64,000 bases of DNA from CATOSP01 sp034422355 (GCA_034422355.1 DAOUJS010000146.1:29155-93154), one strand, 5' to 3'. Shown: positions 17,811-26,594, numbered from the stretch's first letter. Program-made: numbers and translations. The notes: generated by a model not told the origin, from the letters alone.

Positions 17811-19011
17811 GCCCGTCCAATGCCTCCAGGGACCTCCCTACCCGGTATATGCGCAGTCCGGGCGGTTGAATCTGGGGTGCGCCATCACCAGCGAACAGCA
17901 CCTCAACCCGGTGCCCTTCGCCCTTTATCTGCTCTATTTCCTCAACGAGAGTCTGCGTCATCACGGCCGTTACAAGCATCACCGTCGCCCCCGGTGGGAG
18001 GGACGCCCGCTCCTCGCGGAGCACTTCCGCCAGAGGCGTCACAACATAGGGACCGGCCATTGCCAGGGCTTCCAGGACCAGGCTGAGTTGAGAAGGGGAA
18101 GCGCCCATCGGAACCGTCAACCACTTGCCCGAGTAGCTGGCAACGGCATTGCTCGCCAGTCCGAAGGTATGCCCCTGCGTCCTTGCATGGTGAGCCACTG
18201 ACGCGGCGGCGGTGACGGCGCGCTCAAAGTAGCGTCGGTTGCTGCCCTGCCAGGCATGTTCGCTGGTGGTGGCGTTAAGGGCGATAAGCACGTTCAAGGA
18301 GACCACCGGCTCAAACACCTTGGTCTGAAGGCGGAGCCTCCGCGCCGTCGCTTTCCAGTCGATGTGTTTCATCGGGTCGGTGGACATGTAGTCCCTCTGC
18401 CTCAGAAACCGGGTTGTGTCCTGCAAAATCGGCCTCGGCCCTTTGGCCTGTCCCAAGGGGTGCTCCTCCGGAAATACGAGGCGCCCCAGGTCCACGATCC
18501 TGGGGTAGACCAGCAGATAGTCGACCCGTGACATGTTGGCTTCAGATGCGCTGAAACCGAATATGTCGCCGCTGCGGAGCCGCACCGGCCCTATCCGGTG
18601 GTAACCCCTGGAAGTGCAACGAAGGGAGTATTTCCAGGAAGCTCTCTGGTAGGGCAGCAACGATGTGGTGATCGTATGCTGCTTGGTCACGTCGGTATTG
18701 CTGCCTCGGAGGATGGCCCCCGGCAGCTCTAGCCCTTGTGGAAAGGTGTCCTGAATGTCCACCCAGATCAGGGGCAGCAACTTCTCGTTTGAGAGGGTAA
18801 CGGTATATTCGATGGAGTCCCCGATGAAGGCCCGCCCCTGGGAAAGTTCCCGCCGGTGGTCAACGCGCCGAAAGGCGAAGCGGTCCCACACCCGCGCCGC
18901 CAATGAGACGATGACAGCCAGCGAACCTACCACCAGCAGAAGGCCCTGGCTGGCCACGAGACCGAAAAACACCAACAGCCCGCTCGCTGTTAGCCAGAGT
19001 TCATTGCGCAT
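17788..19011 (-). CDS. DUF58 (MoxR-associated) protein
   Basis: A 407-residue protein with two N-terminal membrane helices, a beta-rich middle, and the DUF58 motif RQRDYMSTDPMKHIDWKATA, followed by a von-Willebrand-like segment (VLIALNATTSEHAWQG). DUF58 proteins pair with MoxR ATPases. AGAGGAG precedes the ATG. It lies 215 bases after moxR and overlaps the DUF4129 gene downstream. Confidence 0.85.
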   Translation of the reverse strand: MRNELWLTASGLLVFFGLVASQGLLLVVGSLAVIVSLAARVWDRFAFRRVDHRRELSQGRAFIGDSIEYTVTLSNEKLLPLIWVDIQDTFPQGLELPGAILRGSNTDVTKQHTITTSLLPYQRASWKYSLRCTSRGYHRIGPVRLRSGDIFGFSASEANMSRVDYLLVYPRIVDLGRLVFPEEHPLGQAKGPRPILQDTTRFLRQRDYMSTDPMKHIDWKATARRLRLQTKVFEPVVSLNVLIALNATTSEHAWQGSNRRYFERAVTAAASVAHHARTQGHTFGLASNAVASYSGKWLTVPMGASPSQLSLVLEALAMAGPYVVTPLAEVLREERASLPPGATVMLVTAVMTQTLVEEIEQIKGEGHRVEVLFAGDGAPQIQPPGLRIYRVGRSLEALDGHESASSH

Positions 19012-19063
19012 ACGGCTCCTCTGAGAAGTGGTTCCTCCGCGCAGAGGACCCGCCTTTCCAGCC

Positions 19064-19111
19064 AGGAACTTCGCCCCATGCCGCCGTGCTGGCCGGGAAA
19101 ACTCCGGATCC
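19064..19111 (-). repeat. Dispersed ~65-bp repeat, copy E (divergent)
   Basis: Read on the minus strand it runs GGATCCGG ... CGGCGGCATGGGGCGAAGTTCCTGG, resembling the 3' half of copies D and F. It fills part of the gap between moxR and the DUF58 gene. The match is weaker than for the other copies. Confidence 0.4.
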
Positions 19112-19226
19112 GGGGCTTGAGTAGGATGCTTCCCCCGGTGTGTTCAGTGTTTGTGGGTGGCAATAGTTAGCATCCAATATCGAGCACCCGGGTAGTCGCC
19201 CCCTGACCATCGACTGTATGCCGCTG

Positions 19227-20195
19227 CTACACCGGAACCTGTACCTGCTCCAGGATTTCATCAATGACCCGTTCCGGGGTCATTTCGCGGAGCCGGGCTT
19301 GGGATTTCAGGATAAGACGGTGGCAAAGGGTATACGGAGCCAGAACCTTGATATCGTCGGGGGTCACGTAGCTCCGGCCCTGGACCGCGGCCATTGCCTG
19401 ACTGCACCGGAATAGCCCCATCGTAGCCCGGGGACTGGCCCCCAGCTCCACATCGGCGTGGCAACGGGTGGCCTGCACCAACCGCACGACGTATTTGCGC
19501 AGGACCGGTTCCAGGTGCACGTGACGAATCGCCTCCTGGTATGCTACCAGATCGGCGCCCTCTGCCACAGCCTTGATCTCCGACAGAGGGTCCGCCGTCT
19601 GGAACCGGGACAGCATAGCCTCTTCTTCAGATTCCATTGGGTAGCCCAGCCGCAGACGCAGCAGGAACCGGTCTAGCTGCGCTTCCGGGAGAGGGAAAGT
19701 GCCCTCAAGCTCGATGGGGTTCTGGGTAGCGATGACCATGAAGGGGTTTGGCAGGGCTATGGTAACGTCGTCCACCGTCAACTGCCGCTCGGCCATTGCC
19801 TCCAGCAGCGCCGACTGGGTGCGGGGAGTGGCGCGGTTAATCTCGTCAGCCAGAACGACCTGTGCGATTACCGGACCGGCGCGGAACTCGAATTCCCCCT
19901 CTTTCTGGTTGAAGTAGTGGATGCCGGTAATATCGGAAGGCATCAGGTCCGGGGTGAACTGGATCCGCTTGAAGGTACAGTCGAGGGAACTGGCGAGGCT
20001 GCGGGCCAAGGTGGTCTTGCCTATGCCAGGTACATCTTCCACCAGGATGTGGCCCCCGCTGAGCACTGCGGCCAGCGTCAACTCGATAACCCCGCCCTTG
20101 CCGACCAAGACCGTCTCGATGTTGGCCTTGATCCTGGCGGCCAGTCCCGCGACCGCGCCGGTCAGGGAGGAAATTGAAGCCTCTTGCTGTGCCAT
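19227..20195 (-). CDS. MoxR-family AAA+ ATPase
   Basis: A 322-residue MoxR ATPase: Walker A VPGIGKTTLARSLA, Walker B VVLADEINRATPRTQSALLE, sensor 1 FMVIATQNPIELEGTFPLPE and the C-terminal lid with the arginine-containing GASPRATMGLFRCSQA. I start at the ATG at 20195 (MAQQEASISSL); the frame runs up to 20252 but that leader encodes part of a dispersed repeat. MoxR proteins act as chaperones for metal or cofactor insertion and envelope processes; DUF58 and DUF4129 partners follow. Confidence 0.92.
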   Translation of the reverse strand: MAQQEASISSLTGAVAGLAARIKANIETVLVGKGGVIELTLAAVLSGGHILVEDVPGIGKTTLARSLASSLDCTFKRIQFTPDLMPSDITGIHYFNQKEGEFEFRAGPVIAQVVLADEINRATPRTQSALLEAMAERQLTVDDVTIALPNPFMVIATQNPIELEGTFPLPEAQLDRFLLRLRLGYPMESEEEAMLSRFQTADPLSEIKAVAEGADLVAYQEAIRHVHLEPVLRKYVVRLVQATRCHADVELGASPRATMGLFRCSQAMAAVQGRSYVTPDDIKVLAPYTLCHRLILKSQARLREMTPERVIDEILEQVQVPV

Positions 20196-20232
20196 GACCG
20201 TTCGGAGCGCTTGGCGCAGTCGAAGGGCGTTC

Positions 20233-20292
20233 CACCAAGAACGTCGCCCCACACCGCGATGCCAGCCGGGGAGCGTCGGTAGGAACCGTCCC
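20233..20292 (-). repeat. Dispersed ~65-bp repeat, copy F
   Basis: On the minus strand: GGACGGTTCCTACCG, CGCTCCCCGGCTGGCA and GTGTGGGGCGACGTTCTTGG. This aligns over nearly its whole length with the copy at 26435-26500 on the plus strand. It sits 38 bases upstream of the moxR start. Confidence 0.6.
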
Positions 20293-20360
20293 CCGCGAGG
20301 GGAAGGTCAGCCGCCGCCACTGGCCGGTCCAGTGGGCCGTATGGAGCCGACTTTCTCGCG

Positions 20361-21062
20361 TTATCGACGACTCAGGTGCTCTTCCACCTCCCGGAGGTCC
20401 TTGAAGGAATCGACACTCCGCCAGAATGCCCTGGACTTGAGCGCAGAGATCTTGCCAGCCTCGGCCAACCGGGGGAACGTCTCAGTCTCGTGGTCGCCTG
20501 TCTCCGGCAGTTCCTGGGCCATCCGGCGGTCAAAGAGGTAGACGCCAGCGTTGATCCAGTGGGGCAACTCCACCTTCTCCCGGAAGCCGGTGACACCGCC
20601 GTTGTCGTCCATATCAACCAGACCGTAGGGGCTAACGAATGGAACGACCATGATGGTGGCCTGATGAGAAGGGTCCGCTGCCTTGCTCTCCCGGTATCGC
20701 CTGGCGATGGCGTCGAAGCTCTCGTCAGTTACCACATCTCCGTTGAGGACTGCTACCGTGTCTTCCTCTTCGGGCACATGGGGGAATCCCAGCTTGATGG
20801 CCCCGCCGCGGCCCAGGGGCGAGTCTTCGACGCTGTAGTGGGCGCGGACCCCGAAGTTGCGCCCGTCGCCGAAGAAGTCCTTGATAACCTGCCAGCGGTA
20901 TCCCGCCAGGAAAACCACATCGGTAACGCCGCCGGACTTGAGCCACTCGATCTGGTGCCACAGAATCGGCTGGCCGTGCACGGGCACCATCGGCTTGGGA
21001 ACGGTATCGGTCAGGGGCCGAAGCCTCTCGCCCTTGCCGCCTGCGAGAATCAGGGCATACAT
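20361..21062 (-). CDS. Sugar-phosphate nucleotidyltransferase
   Basis: The 233-residue protein has the nucleotidyltransferase signature LILAGGKGERLRPLTDTVPKPM, the PILWHQIEWL helix, VLNGDVVTD (metal-binding Asp) and a sugar-contact region WINAGVYLFDRRM. It activates a sugar-1-phosphate as an NDP-sugar; glucose- and mannose-1-phosphate are both possible. It lacks the C-terminal beta-helix domain of the longer GlmU/ManC forms. A strong promoter lies 55 bases upstream. Confidence 0.85.
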   Translation of the reverse strand: MYALILAGGKGERLRPLTDTVPKPMVPVHGQPILWHQIEWLKSGGVTDVVFLAGYRWQVIKDFFGDGRNFGVRAHYSVEDSPLGRGGAIKLGFPHVPEEEDTVAVLNGDVVTDESFDAIARRYRESKAADPSHQATIMVVPFVSPYGLVDMDDNGGVTGFREKVELPHWINAGVYLFDRRMAQELPETGDHETETFPRLAEAGKISALKSRAFWRSVDSFKDLREVEEHLSRR

Positions 21063-21116
21063 GGACGCTGTCCTCGCACTGATGTATGGGATGCGCCGGT
21101 ATTCTGGTTGGGGCCT

Positions 21117-21146
21117 AATATAACCGCATTGAGGTTAGGCGGTCAA
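21117..21146 (-). promoter_or_regulatory. Promoter of the nucleotidyltransferase gene
   Basis: Minus strand TTGACC (21146-21141) and TATATT (21122-21117), 18-base spacer, about 55 bases before the ATG at 21062. Confidence 0.6.
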
Positions 21147-21456
21147 ATGAGCGATCTGCAATACCGGCGCGTGATGGAGGAGCGATAGGATGTGGCTACC
21201 CAAGCGGGTCACGGGGAACTCTGAGAGGTACTGTTCTCAGTAAGGTAGAGGTTCGATGATACCCGTAATGTGGGTTAGGCGCTACCGCTCTATGTGGTTG
21301 AGAAAATTGCGAAACCCACTTGTGCGGAGAATGGGCTGCGGAAGGGGATTAATCCGTGACGACAACCGCAATCGGCAAGTTGGAAGTGGTCAATGAGTTT
21401 CAAGGAAAAGTGGCTTGAGTGACACGTCTCCGGTTCGTTTGTTGTTTGCAAAAATG
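21147..21456. other. Intergenic stretch without a recognised gene
   Basis: About 310 bases between the nucleotidyltransferase promoter and the terminator at 21457. Reading frames here on both strands are short and have no ribosome site or family resemblance. I see no RNA gene. Confidence 0.5.
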
Positions 21457-21482
21457 AAAAGGGCCGGAAATCCGGCCCTTTG
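21457..21482 (-). terminator. Rho-independent terminator
   Basis: A perfect 11-bp stem, AAAGGGCCGGA (21458-21468) and TCCGGCCCTTT (21471-21481), followed on the minus strand by a T-rich run. It starts 9 bases after the stop of the 46-residue gene, ending that operon. Confidence 0.8.
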
Positions 21483-21491
21483 TTTATCGGT

Positions 21492-21632
21492 TCAGACATC
21501 CCGTGATGGGGTTCGGGTAACATCGCGCTTTGGTGGCGGCGGTGGCGGCGGTGGCGGCTTGGTGACGTTATTAGGCTTCGGATTGAATCCCTTTTTAATT
21601 GTGCTGGGTGGAGGATTCGGTACTCTTACCAT
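21492..21632 (-). CDS. 46-residue proline-rich small protein
   Basis: A short frame: MVRVPNPPPSTIKKGFNPKP, then NNVTK, nine consecutive prolines, and KRDVTRTPSRDV. It has a strong ribosome site GGGAGGT (21645-21639) 5 bases before the ATG, begins 22 bases after the stop of the DUF6338 gene, and ends just before a rho-independent terminator. These three features together make it a real gene despite its size. The protein is basic and probably disordered. No family is recognised; a role with the DUF6338 membrane protein is inferred from the operon only. Confidence 0.65.
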   Translation of the reverse strand: MVRVPNPPPSTIKKGFNPKPNNVTKPPPPPPPPPKRDVTRTPSRDV

Positions 21633-21654
21633 TTCTTACCTCCCTGTCAGTAAC

Positions 21655-22242
21655 TTATCTCGACCTTAGGTATTCTACCATAATGACGTCGTTTGCGGGA
21701 ACGACTACAGCGACCACGTCCTCCAAGGGTATACGGCACTCTCCATCTAGCCATTCAGCGTCAGCGATCCTGAAGTGGCCTCTGTCGGGACTGGACGGCC
21801 ATTCCTCCGGCCATCCGTATAGTCGTCGGTCTCCTTGTAAATGTAGAACCACATAGCAGTCGTCATTTTTGAAGAAGGAAGAGTACCATACCGATGGATA
21901 AGCGCCTTCTTTGGTAATCTTGATGAATCGAAGCAGTGCATGTAACCAGTCGTGGTTGAAGACTAAAGAAGCGAGCAACCCCATTAGTACTGCGATTATC
22001 GCAGCTAGGATAATATCTACATGTTGACGTTCATGAAAGTCTATCAGGGGTGTTTTGTTGCTTATCCATAGAATAAATACTGTGATCGCCTGGATCAAGC
22101 TGGTGAAAATCAGAGCCTGGAATATACGCTCGAATTCACTGGGCTTCGGATGAGATGTGAGAGAATGGAAAATAGCTCCGGCCACGAAACCAGGCAGCAG
22201 AAAAGTGAGGATGTTTACAATTTCACTAGATGCCCAATTCAA
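21655..22242 (-). CDS. DUF6338-like membrane protein
   Basis: A 195-residue protein with about three N-terminal membrane spans (LTFLLPGFVAGAIF, FTSLIQAITVFILW, ILAAIIAVLMGLLASLVF) and a cytosolic C-terminal domain with VVLHLQGDRRLYGWPEEWPS and GHFRIADAEWL, resembling DUF6338. It starts at a TTG. Function is unknown. It heads a two-gene operon with the small proline-rich protein. Codon use and composition are more AT-rich than its neighbours, which suggests transfer. Confidence 0.6.
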   Translation of the reverse strand: MNWASSEIVNILTFLLPGFVAGAIFHSLTSHPKPSEFERIFQALIFTSLIQAITVFILWISNKTPLIDFHERQHVDIILAAIIAVLMGLLASLVFNHDWLHALLRFIKITKEGAYPSVWYSSFFKNDDCYVVLHLQGDRRLYGWPEEWPSSPDRGHFRIADAEWLDGECRIPLEDVVAVVVPANDVIMVEYLRSR

Positions 22243-22391
22243 GGTATCGTTCCATGTTCCTGATGTCTAATGGAGGCTCCATAGCCAGACTCAACCCTTA
22301 AGAGAGGAGAGCAATTGCCAAGGTGATGATCGGCCATGACCTCATGGTACATTATCTCACCAAGGAGGTCTCCAGTCATGAGGTAAATGAG

Positions 22392-22462
22392 CTACCCGGC
22401 CTGGGTTCGAACCAGGGATTTCAGCTCCAAAGGCTGACGTGTTGCCACTACACTACCGGGCA
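22392..22462 (-). tRNA. tRNA-Gln (anticodon TTG)
   Basis: On the minus strand a 71-nt cloverleaf: acceptor TGCCCGG pairs with CCGGGTA, D-arm GTGT/ACAC, anticodon stem TCAGC/GCTGA with loop CTTTGGA (anticodon TTG), T-arm CCTGG-TTCGAAC-CCAGG, discriminator G. CCA is not encoded. It lies 51 bases downstream of ruvX and could be processed from the alaS-ruvX transcript. Confidence 0.9.
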
Positions 22463-22513
22463 ATTCGCGGGGCTGCGGGAGACGCCCCATATATCCATTC
22501 TGCTACCGGAGGC

Positions 22514-22972
22514 TTAGGGCGTCAAGTAATCCGGGGCATGGCCGGTCCCGGACGCCAGGAACCGCTCCAGTATAAGCATGGCCGACGCCTCATCCACCGA
22601 ACCTCTCCGGCGGGAAGGCTGTTGGCCAGATTCGCGCAAGAGGGCCTCGGCCTCTACCGAGGTGAAACGCTCGTCGGTCGTATACACGGGGATGGAGGTG
22701 CGCTTTCTCAGGGCACTGGCAAACCTGCAGGCACGGCGGGCCTGCGGACCCGTGCTTCCGTCGAGGGAGTAGGGCATCCCCACCACGAACCCATCTGCCT
22801 CCCGGTCTCGCGCCGCCGCGAGTACCCTGTCCAGGTCCTCAGATAGCTTGGTACGGGCCAGGTGGCCAGCGGGGAAGACCAGCGTGGTGGAAGTGTCCCC
22901 AAAGGCCATGCCGATACGCCGCTCTCCCAGGTCCAGCGCCAAAAATCTCAGCGCCAAGTCCTCCTTGACCAC
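22514..22972 (-). CDS. ruvX: RuvX/YqgF RNase H-like nuclease
   Basis: YqgF-family protein, implicated in pre-16S rRNA 5' processing and Holliday-junction resolution. Motifs: FLALDLGERRIGMAFGD (first catalytic Asp), VVGMPYSLDGSTGPQA, YTTDERFTSVEAE and the closing DEASAMLILERFL. The GTG at 22972 gives 152 residues, but AAGGAGG lies 8 bases before an in-frame CTG at 22951, which would give the family-typical start xRFLALDLG. So a CTG start is plausible. It follows alaS by 56 bases, a common pair. Confidence 0.88.
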   Translation of the reverse strand: MVKEDLALRFLALDLGERRIGMAFGDTSTTLVFPAGHLARTKLSEDLDRVLAAARDREADGFVVGMPYSLDGSTGPQARRACRFASALRKRTSIPVYTTDERFTSVEAEALLRESGQQPSRRRGSVDEASAMLILERFLASGTGHAPDYLTP

Positions 22973-23028
22973 TCCAGGATTAGGAATGTGGGTTCCCGTT
23001 AAAACTGGAGTGTGGGATAGGGCCGCGG

Positions 23029-25959
23029 TTATGTCAACGCCTGACGAACCAAATCCGCCACGCCGGAGAGGGCCTCGTCCAGCTTGTCGGCGCGCCTGCC
23101 ACCGGCTTGGGCAATCTCCGGACGTCCGCCGCCCCCGCCGCCCATTACCCTGGCAGTATCGCGGGCCAGGTTGCCGGCGTGGAGGCCCTTGTCCACCAGG
23201 TCGGGCGTCACCATAGCCACCAGGAGCGGGTTGCCCTCGGCCACGCAGCCGAGTATCACGACTGCGCTTTCGAGCCTTGCTTTCAGGAAGTCTCCCATTT
23301 CCCGCATCGCGTCCGGGCCAGTGGCCGACGTGCGGGCGGCTACTACCTTCACGCCGCCCACATCGGCAGCGCGGCCCAGGATGGCCTCGGCCTCGGACCG
23401 AAGGGTTGCCCGCTCCATCGCGGCCAGCCGCCGACGCATGTCTTCGTTATCCTGGATGAAGCTCTCCAGCCGGGTCTCCAGGTCAGCAACCGGGGTTTGC
23501 AGCCTTTGGGAAAGGGCGTCCAGCCGGGACGCCTGCTCTACGAACAACTGCTCAGCAGCCCGGCCCGTCACCGCCTCGATGCGCCGCATTCCGCCGCCGA
23601 TGCTTGACTCCCCGAGGACGAACATCGTGCCCACCTGCCCGGTGGCCGAAACATGGGTGCCACCGCATACCTCGACGCTGAAGGGTTCGTCATTGGACAT
23701 GCGGACGACCCTGACCACGTCGCCGTAACGGTCGCCGAAGAATGCCAACGCCCCCTGGCCCACGGCCTCGGTGTAGGTGGTCTCGCGGGACGACACTTCC
23801 AGGTTTTCCCGCACCTTGTCGTTGGAAAGAGACTGCACGGATAGTATCTCCTCGGGCGACATGGGGCTTACGTGGCTAAAGTCGAACCGCAGCCGCTCCG
23901 GGGCCACGTGAGAACCGGCCTGCCTGACGTGCGCGCCCAGCACCGAGCGAAGGCTGGCGTGCAGCAGGTGAGTGCCGCTATGGTTGCGGGCCGCGTCCAG
24001 ACGCCGGTGGGAGTCCACTTCCGCGTTAACCCGCTCGCCTATGGAAATGTCCCCTCGCTGTACCACCCCACGATGTACGACAAGCCCGGCCACGGGACTC
24101 TGGGTATCTTCCACACTCACGACGGCGTTGGCAGATATGATGGTCCCCTGGTCTCCCACCTGGCCGCCGCCTTCGGGATAAAAGGGCGTTTCCAACAGCA
24201 CGACCTCGACGCTCTGGCCCTGGGTAGCGAATCCCACCGACTCGCCCTCGACCATCATGGCGGCCACCACTGACTCCTGGCGGAGGCCGTCGTATCCGAC
24301 GAACCGGGTCCGCTCCACTCCCAGGTTCTCGTAGGCCGACAGCATCTCCATGCTGCCGCCGAAAGCCTGGGCTGCCCTGGATTGCTCCCGCCGGGACTCC
24401 ATTTCCCGCTGGAAGCCGTCCATATCTACATCCAGCCCGGCCTCGCGGGCAATCTCGGCGGTAAGTTCCGGGGGAAACCCGTAGGTGTCGTAGAGGACAA
24501 AGGTCTCCTTGCCCGTAATATCCCCCATCAGCAGCGCGGCCGCCTCCTTGCGGCGGTCGTTGCGCCGCTGTTGCTCAGGGGACGAGGCTTCGTAAATTTC
24601 CTTCGCCAGGTCGGCAACCGCCTCGGTGTACAGCCTAACGGCCACGTTATCCCCCCTAGATTCTCCGCCGAGCACACCCGGATTTGCTTCCACCCACTGG
24701 AGAGGGGTAGGCAACTCCACCCTCCGGGCAGCGCAGTCCTCCGCTACCTCAATGTATACTTCCCTTAGCGCCATCAAGTCCCGGAGAATCTCACTGCCGC
24801 GCTCGAAAGCCTCTGTGAACCGTTCTTCTTCCAGCCGTATCACACGCAGGATGAAGTCCCGGTTTTCCGACAGCTCCCGGTATCCGGACTGGAAGTTGTC
24901 TATGACGGCCTCGGCCACCTGGGACAGGAACGGTCCCTCCAGGCCCAACTGCCGGCCGTAGCGGATTGCACGCCGGACCACGCGGCGCAGCACGTAGCCC
25001 CGGCCCTCGTTGCCCGGTACAACCCCGTCGCCAATGAGGAACGTCGCCGCCCTGGAATGTTCGGCCACCACCCGCAGGGAGTAGTCAGTCTCCCGGTCTG
25101 CGCCGTAACTCTTGCCGGTAAGCTCGCAGGCTTTGGCTACCATCGGCCACAGGAGGTCCGTCTCGAACACGTTGGACTTCTCCTGCAAAACAGCGGCGGC
25201 GCGCTCAAGGCCCATTCCCGTATCCACGCTGGGCGCGGGCAATGGAGAGCGGTTGCGCTCCGGGTCCTGGTAGAACTGCATGAACACCAGGTTCCAAAGT
25301 TCCACGAACCGCTCGCAATCGCAGTTGGGGTGGCAGCCGGGGATTGGTTGCGACGTCCCGCTGTCCCGCTCTTCCCGGAGCAGGGCAGTAAGCACGTCCG
25401 GTTCAAGCATTGGTGAGCAACCCTTCTCAGCGCCGCCGTCGTAGTGCAGTTCCGAGCATGGGCCAGTGGGACCTTCGGTGCCGGCAGGTCCCCACCAGTT
25501 GTCCGAATCGCCGTAGCGGTAGATGCGTTCCGGAGGGATGCCAATCTGATCACGCCAAATCCCGTAGGCTTCGTCGTCGTCCAAATGGATGGTGACGAAG
25601 ATACGGTCGGCCTCAAGCCCGAAACCCTGGGTCATCAACTCCCAGGCGAAGGCCACGGCGTCGTTCTTGAAGTAGTCGCCGATGCTGAAGTTGCCCAGCA
25701 TCTCAAAGAAGGTCAGGTGCTTGTGGTCCCCCACCTCGTCGATGTCAGTGGTGCGGAAACTCTTCTGGATGCTGGTCAGGCGGCGGGAAGGGGGCGTCTG
25801 CTCGCCCATGAAGAAGGGCTTAAAAGGAACCATCCCGGCGCTGGTAAAAAGCAGCGTTGGATCGCCTGCCGGGATGAGAGACGCGCTGGGCATTCTCAGG
25901 TGGCCGCGCTCCTCGAAAAAGCGGGTGTACAACTGTCTTATCTGGTCGCCCGTCATCAT
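23029..25959 (-). CDS. alaS: Alanyl-tRNA synthetase
   Basis: AlaRS charges tRNA-Ala. The roughly 976-residue protein has class II motif 1 (RFFEERGHLRMPSASLIPAGDPTLLF), motif 2 (QKSFRTTDIDEVGDHKHLTFFEMLGNFS), the editing domain with RNHSGTHLLHASL and EVCGGTHV, and the C-Ala domain with MGGGGGGRPEIAQAGG. Possible starts are 25971, 25959 and 25956; I use 25959. The frame opens at 26058 but the promoter at 26008-26036 excludes that start. A Cys-rich insertion near GCHPNCDCERF in the catalytic domain matches zinc-site-bearing bacterial forms. Confidence 0.95.
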   Translation of the reverse strand: MMTGDQIRQLYTRFFEERGHLRMPSASLIPAGDPTLLFTSAGMVPFKPFFMGEQTPPSRRLTSIQKSFRTTDIDEVGDHKHLTFFEMLGNFSIGDYFKNDAVAFAWELMTQGFGLEADRIFVTIHLDDDEAYGIWRDQIGIPPERIYRYGDSDNWWGPAGTEGPTGPCSELHYDGGAEKGCSPMLEPDVLTALLREERDSGTSQPIPGCHPNCDCERFVELWNLVFMQFYQDPERNRSPLPAPSVDTGMGLERAAAVLQEKSNVFETDLLWPMVAKACELTGKSYGADRETDYSLRVVAEHSRAATFLIGDGVVPGNEGRGYVLRRVVRRAIRYGRQLGLEGPFLSQVAEAVIDNFQSGYRELSENRDFILRVIRLEEERFTEAFERGSEILRDLMALREVYIEVAEDCAARRVELPTPLQWVEANPGVLGGESRGDNVAVRLYTEAVADLAKEIYEASSPEQQRRNDRRKEAAALLMGDITGKETFVLYDTYGFPPELTAEIAREAGLDVDMDGFQREMESRREQSRAAQAFGGSMEMLSAYENLGVERTRFVGYDGLRQESVVAAMMVEGESVGFATQGQSVEVVLLETPFYPEGGGQVGDQGTIISANAVVSVEDTQSPVAGLVVHRGVVQRGDISIGERVNAEVDSHRRLDAARNHSGTHLLHASLRSVLGAHVRQAGSHVAPERLRFDFSHVSPMSPEEILSVQSLSNDKVRENLEVSSRETTYTEAVGQGALAFFGDRYGDVVRVVRMSNDEPFSVEVCGGTHVSATGQVGTMFVLGESSIGGGMRRIEAVTGRAAEQLFVEQASRLDALSQRLQTPVADLETRLESFIQDNEDMRRRLAAMERATLRSEAEAILGRAADVGGVKVVAARTSATGPDAMREMGDFLKARLESAVVILGCVAEGNPLLVAMVTPDLVDKGLHAGNLARDTARVMGGGGGGRPEIAQAGGRRADKLDEALSGVADLVRQALT

Positions 25960-26007
25960 TCCGCACCCCATTCTCGTTGCATTACGGATTACGTTACGTT
26001 GTCCGAA

Positions 26008-26036
26008 ATTGTATGCCACGAGGAAATTAGCGTCAA
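26008..26036 (-). promoter_or_regulatory. Promoter of alaS
   Basis: Minus strand TTGACG (26036-26031) and TACAAT (26013-26008) with a 17-base spacer; transcription would begin near 26000, 30-40 bases before the possible alaS starts. Confidence 0.7.
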
Positions 26037-26066
26037 TTACCGGGCCGAGCCGGAACACTAAGGCTG

Positions 26067-26096
26067 TTGACCCTCGGCAATCGCGGGCACTAGAAT
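26067..26096 (+). promoter_or_regulatory. Promoter of the SWIM-protein gene
   Basis: TTGACC (26067-26072) and TAGAAT (26091-26096), 18-base spacer, divergent from and just beside the alaS promoter. The ATG is about 80 bases downstream. Confidence 0.55.
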
Positions 26097-26178
26097 TGAT
26101 AGAGTGATAGCAAGGTCGCCATCATCCTCGATCCTGCTGGGCGACCGTAATCACTGTCTAAGGGGCATGGAGGTGTAA

Positions 26179-26433
26179 ATGGACTCCAGCATCATCGGCA
26201 AGATCGATAAGGCCAGGAAATACGCTGAGGAGAAAGAGCGGGTCACCATCTCCGAGTTGAGTGTCCTATTTGAGGGGAACCACAACACCTATCAAGTGGA
26301 CTTCAGGTCGGGTACTTGGTCTTGTGAGTGCCACTTTTTCCAGACCAGGGGTGTGTGCAGCCACATCATGGCCCTTCAACGCATGCTGGCTGGGATGCTG
26401 GTCCAGAAGGAGAACGCGACGGCGGCATCCTAA
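26179..26433 (+). CDS. SWIM zinc-finger small protein
   Basis: An 84-residue protein. The C-terminal half carries CECHFFQTRGVCSH, the SWIM-type CxC-x8-CxH zinc site, after a beta hairpin YQVDFRSGTWSC. SWIM domains bind DNA or proteins and usually sit in larger proteins; this is a stand-alone unit. GGAGGTG lies just upstream of the ATG. It is divergent from alaS, and a dispersed repeat starts two bases after its stop. Function unknown. Confidence 0.75.
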   Translation: MDSSIIGKIDKARKYAEEKERVTISELSVLFEGNHNTYQVDFRSGTWSCECHFFQTRGVCSHIMALQRMLAGMLVQKENATAAS

Positions 26434-26434
26434 G

Positions 26435-26500
26435 GGACGGATCCTATCCGCCGCTCCCCGGCCGGCACACTGGCATGAGACGACGTTCTTCAGTGTGGGC
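26435..26500 (+). repeat. Dispersed ~65-bp repeat, copy A
   Basis: Reference copy: GGACGGATCCTATCCGCCGC, then TCCCCGGCCGGCACACTGG and CGACGTTCTTCAGTGTGGG. Near-matches occur at 16311 (plus), 20233 (minus) and, more divergent, at 19064, 26595 and 28324. Confidence 0.6.
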
Positions 26501-26594
26501 AGTGGCTAACCACTCATTTCACTAGCCGCTGACAACCGGCCACCAACCACCCGAGGCACGGGTCCAAGACGCGCGCACCGGCCCCACACACCGG

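Noticed and set aside
20196..20252. N-terminal extension of MoxR
   Set aside because: Its upstream end runs into repeat copy F (20233-20292); family members start at the MAQQEAS position.
21531..21562. Simple repeat of GGTGGCGGC that could suggest a repeat array or a poly-glycine plus-strand gene (21415-21669)
   Set aside because: It is the complement of the nine-proline run of the 46-residue minus-strand gene; the plus frame has no ribosome site and crosses the terminator.
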